A stretch of DNA of 7,803 bases from Candidatus Dojkabacteria bacterium (GTDB lineage Bacteria > Patescibacteriota > Dojkabacteria > J137), in contig JAGQLF010000037.1 in the NCBI GenBank assembly GCA_020429545.1, positions 1-7,803 on the forward strand. The letters run 5' to 3'. The notes beneath the pieces are model-generated. The model worked only from the letters and a program-made list of their open reading frames with translations, was not told where the DNA came from and did no database searches. Shown here in pieces: positions 6,673 to 7,803 of the stretch (position 1 is its first letter; each line of letters opens with the position of its first letter). The position numbers were made by a program, and so were the translations under genes.

Positions 6673-7286
6673 TATGAAATTCGAAGGGAATTAACAAATG
6701 TGATAAACAAGTTTTTTTCTTCTTTATTTGATTCTAAACTATCAATATACATCTCTCCAGAAGAAACACAGAAAATATTATTTATACATCCCCACATTTG
6801 TCTAACAACTGTTTCTCCTGAATTTGTTAATTCTAAAACTTCATTGTACATATTCATATCTCCAACTTTTTCTTCCTTTATTTGACCAATTATTTTACTT
6901 AATTTCAGCTCACTTTGAATAGATATGTAGTATATATGATTAGAGTTTGTTACGACTTCAAAAAATTCACAATCCTCGGTTTGATTTGAGCATATAAAAT
7001 TTGTTCCTTTTGTTGTCGCAAAGCGACTGTTTAATAAGTAGGATTGTCCCAAGTTTAAGGTACTTGTATCTCTAATTATTTTATCTTGATAATCAACTGG
7101 TAAGACTTCTACCACTGAAGTATTGGTGTTTAGATCTTGTATGACAATGTCAGTTACTGATTGAGAGTTCGAGTTTAATTTATCCCCTATTAATGAGAAT
7201 ATAAACAATAATAAGAGAACTAATCCAATAACCATTGAGAGAACCATACCATAAAGAGCATTTCTTGCAGATGTTTTTGCAGTCAT
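6672..7286 (-). CDS. Unrecognised single-pass membrane protein with four extracytoplasmic cysteines
   Basis: I do not recognise this 204-residue protein. A short basic N-terminus (K4, R8) precedes one strong hydrophobic segment (about 12-34). The remaining 170 residues would lie outside the membrane (N-in, C-out). The segment is long and has no clear signal peptidase site or lipobox, so it probably acts as an anchor. Four cysteines, C99 and C106 in CSNQTEDC and C167 and C173 in CINNIFC, could form two disulfides. The tail (about 185-204) is partly amphipathic. The start is certain within the frame: TAA at 7293-7295 lies just upstream and ATG 7286 is the only candidate. It is the first gene of the operon, with promoter boxes at 7316-7344, and it overlaps the next gene by one base. 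Sequence alone gives no function. Confidence 0.75.
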   Translation of the reverse strand: MTAKTSARNALYGMVLSMVIGLVLLLLFIFSLIGDKLNSNSQSVTDIVIQDLNTNTSVVEVLPVDYQDKIIRDTSTLNLGQSYLLNSRFATTKGTNFICSNQTEDCEFFEVVTNSNHIYYISIQSELKLSKIIGQIKEEKVGDMNMYNEVLELTNSGETVVRQMWGCINNIFCVSSGEMYIDSLESNKEEKNLFITFVNSLRIS

Positions 7287-7296
7287 GGCAAATTAG

Positions 7297-7327
7297 TTGA
7301 TATATGATATTATTTAGTATAGATAAT
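7297..7327 (+). promoter_or_regulatory. Possible plus-strand promoter overlapping the divergent one
   Basis: TTGATA (7297-7302) lies 17 bases before TAGATA (7320-7325) and 19 bases before GATAAT (7322-7327). Either pair could serve as -35 and -10 boxes, with a start near 7332 and a leader of about 15 bases before ATG 7348. It shares bases with the opposite promoter, so the two would compete. The match is weaker than on the minus strand. Confidence 0.35.
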
Positions 7328-7344
7328 TTATTATCTTCTGTAAA
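7316..7344 (-). promoter_or_regulatory. Sigma70-type promoter of the three-gene minus-strand operon
   Basis: On the minus strand, TTTACA (7344-7339), a 17-base spacer and TATACT (7321-7316) each match consensus at five of six bases with ideal spacing. Transcription would start near 7309, giving a leader of about 23 bases before ATG 7286. That leader contains no Shine-Dalgarno sequence. Confidence 0.6.
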
Positions 7345-7347
7345 CGT

Positions 7348-7605
7348 ATGAATCAAAAACTTGCGGAAAAATTAAAGGAACGTAACTTAAAGATGGCACC
7401 TGTTGATCAAGAAACTTCAGAAATTATAAAACGAATTTCTAAAATAACGAATGAACAACCGTCTCAGATTATGAAGGAGGCAGTTAGTATGCTCGCACAA
7501 GCACTAGGTAGGCAAGTTATTTTAAGAGAAAAAGATTCTAACTGGGACTTAGTGATTGAAGGTTATTCTAATTTGAAAAAATTATATAACGGTAAAGCTG
7601 ACTAA
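7348..7605 (+). CDS. Small ribbon-helix-helix-like protein, putative DNA-binding
   Basis: This 85-residue, lysine-rich protein has a central pattern like the CopG/Arc type ribbon-helix-helix: a helix at about 20-34 (DQETSEIIKRISKIT), a turn with NEQPSQ (35-40), then a second helix to about 53 (IMKEAVSMLAQAL). It resembles the common form l..la...g.s.seii.eA...l. The strand that should precede the first helix is only weakly visible (LKMAPV). After the fold comes a short segment that may form two strands (VILREKDSNWDLVIEGY). An in-frame TAA at 7324-7326 leaves ATG 7348 as the only start, and no Shine-Dalgarno is present. Its stop lies one base before the next ATG, so the two are probably cotranscribed. 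It could regulate the divergent promoters beside it or be an antitoxin-like partner; neither is shown. The gene itself is well supported by its length, spacing and coupling. Confidence 0.55.
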   Translation: MNQKLAEKLKERNLKMAPVDQETSEIIKRISKITNEQPSQIMKEAVSMLAQALGRQVILREKDSNWDLVIEGYSNLKKLYNGKAD

Positions 7606-7606
7606 A

Positions 7607-7803
7607 ATGGCAGAGAAAGACACTAAAGGTGAGCTACCAAATACTGAGCCAGCATTTGCTCCAGAACTTCTAGATGAAGAACTTCTAGACGAAGAGTTTT
7701 CTGATGGTTATGTTGAAGGATACACAGATGGTGCTAGCGATCTAGTTATTTCATCAACAGTTGAATCTGTTTATAAGAAAAGAGAAGACACAAGAAGCCG
7801 ACT
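7607..7803 (+). CDS. Start of an acidic protein of unknown function, 3' end cut by window edge
   Basis: From ATG 7607 the frame stays open for 65 codons to the right edge. The start lies one base after the preceding TAA, which suggests an operon with the small gene upstream. The N-terminus is acidic and probably disordered, with proline and glutamate (residues 8-20) and a tandem ELLDE ELLDE (20-29). Then come a glycine/tyrosine/aspartate pattern GYVEGYTDGASD (34-45) and a short hydrophobic stretch (LVISSTVESV). The visible part then turns basic (KKREDTRSR). I recognise no family. The gene continues beyond the window, so domain content and length are unknown. Confidence 0.6.
   Translation, partial: MAEKDTKGELPNTEPAFAPELLDEELLDEEFSDGYVEGYTDGASDLVISSTVESVYKKREDTRSR
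7664..7693 (+). repeat. In-frame tandem duplication of 15 bases
   Basis: GAACTTCTAGATGAA is followed directly by GAACTTCTAGACGAA; 14 of 15 bases are identical and the one change is silent (GAT to GAC). It encodes ELLDE twice inside the acidic N-terminus. Near-identity at DNA level points to a recent slippage duplication. Confidence 0.85.

Noticed and set aside
6700..6885. Plus-strand 61-codon open frame
   Set aside because: It is antisense to the single-pass membrane protein gene, with no start signal or recognisable product.
1..7803. Alternative genetic code (TGA as Gly or Trp)
   Set aside because: All genes read through with the standard code at expected family lengths, with no in-frame TGA. 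All-TAA stops are expected in AT-rich DNA.

Overview
The window is AT-rich, densely packed bacterial DNA. It holds seven protein genes: five complete and two cut by the window edges. All seven starts are ATG, all five visible stops are TAA, and no start has a convincing Shine-Dalgarno sequence. No RNA gene, CRISPR array, transposase or prophage gene is visible. A small-genome lineage such as the Patescibacteria (candidate phyla radiation) would fit the base composition, compact layout and several divergent protein sequences. That placement is an inference and no marker here proves it.

Left part (1-3555, minus strand): nearly all of dnaE, the replicative DNA polymerase III alpha subunit. It has an apparently complete set of PHP metal ligands, the three polymerase aspartates, an internal clamp-binding motif and an OB fold. 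Its last few residues lie beyond the left edge. Between it and the next gene (3556-3814) is a divergent intergenic region. Its core (3644-3771) is a GC-rich island made of five back-to-back perfect hairpins with imperfect inverted ends. This is the most unusual feature of the window and resembles a REP/MITE-type non-coding repeat.

Middle (3815-6117): a plus-strand gene for a bifunctional NAD(P)H-hydrate repair-like protein (epimerase half plus a strongly decayed dehydratase half). It runs head-on into a minus-strand DHH/DHHA1 phosphoesterase gene of the NrnA type. The two reading frames overlap by four bases, at a shared TTAA.

Right part (5071-7286, minus strand): the DHH gene is the last of a three-gene operon. 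The first two genes encode unrecognised membrane-anchored proteins, one with a single TM segment and four cysteines, the other with two TM segments and a beta-rich tail. The operon has a good sigma70-type promoter at 7316-7344. Divergent from it (7348-7803, plus strand) are a small ribbon-helix-helix-like protein and, one base later, the start of an acidic protein that leaves the window. Promoters for the two directions appear to overlap in the 61-bp gap, so the small putative DNA-binding protein could influence both transcripts. That is inference only.
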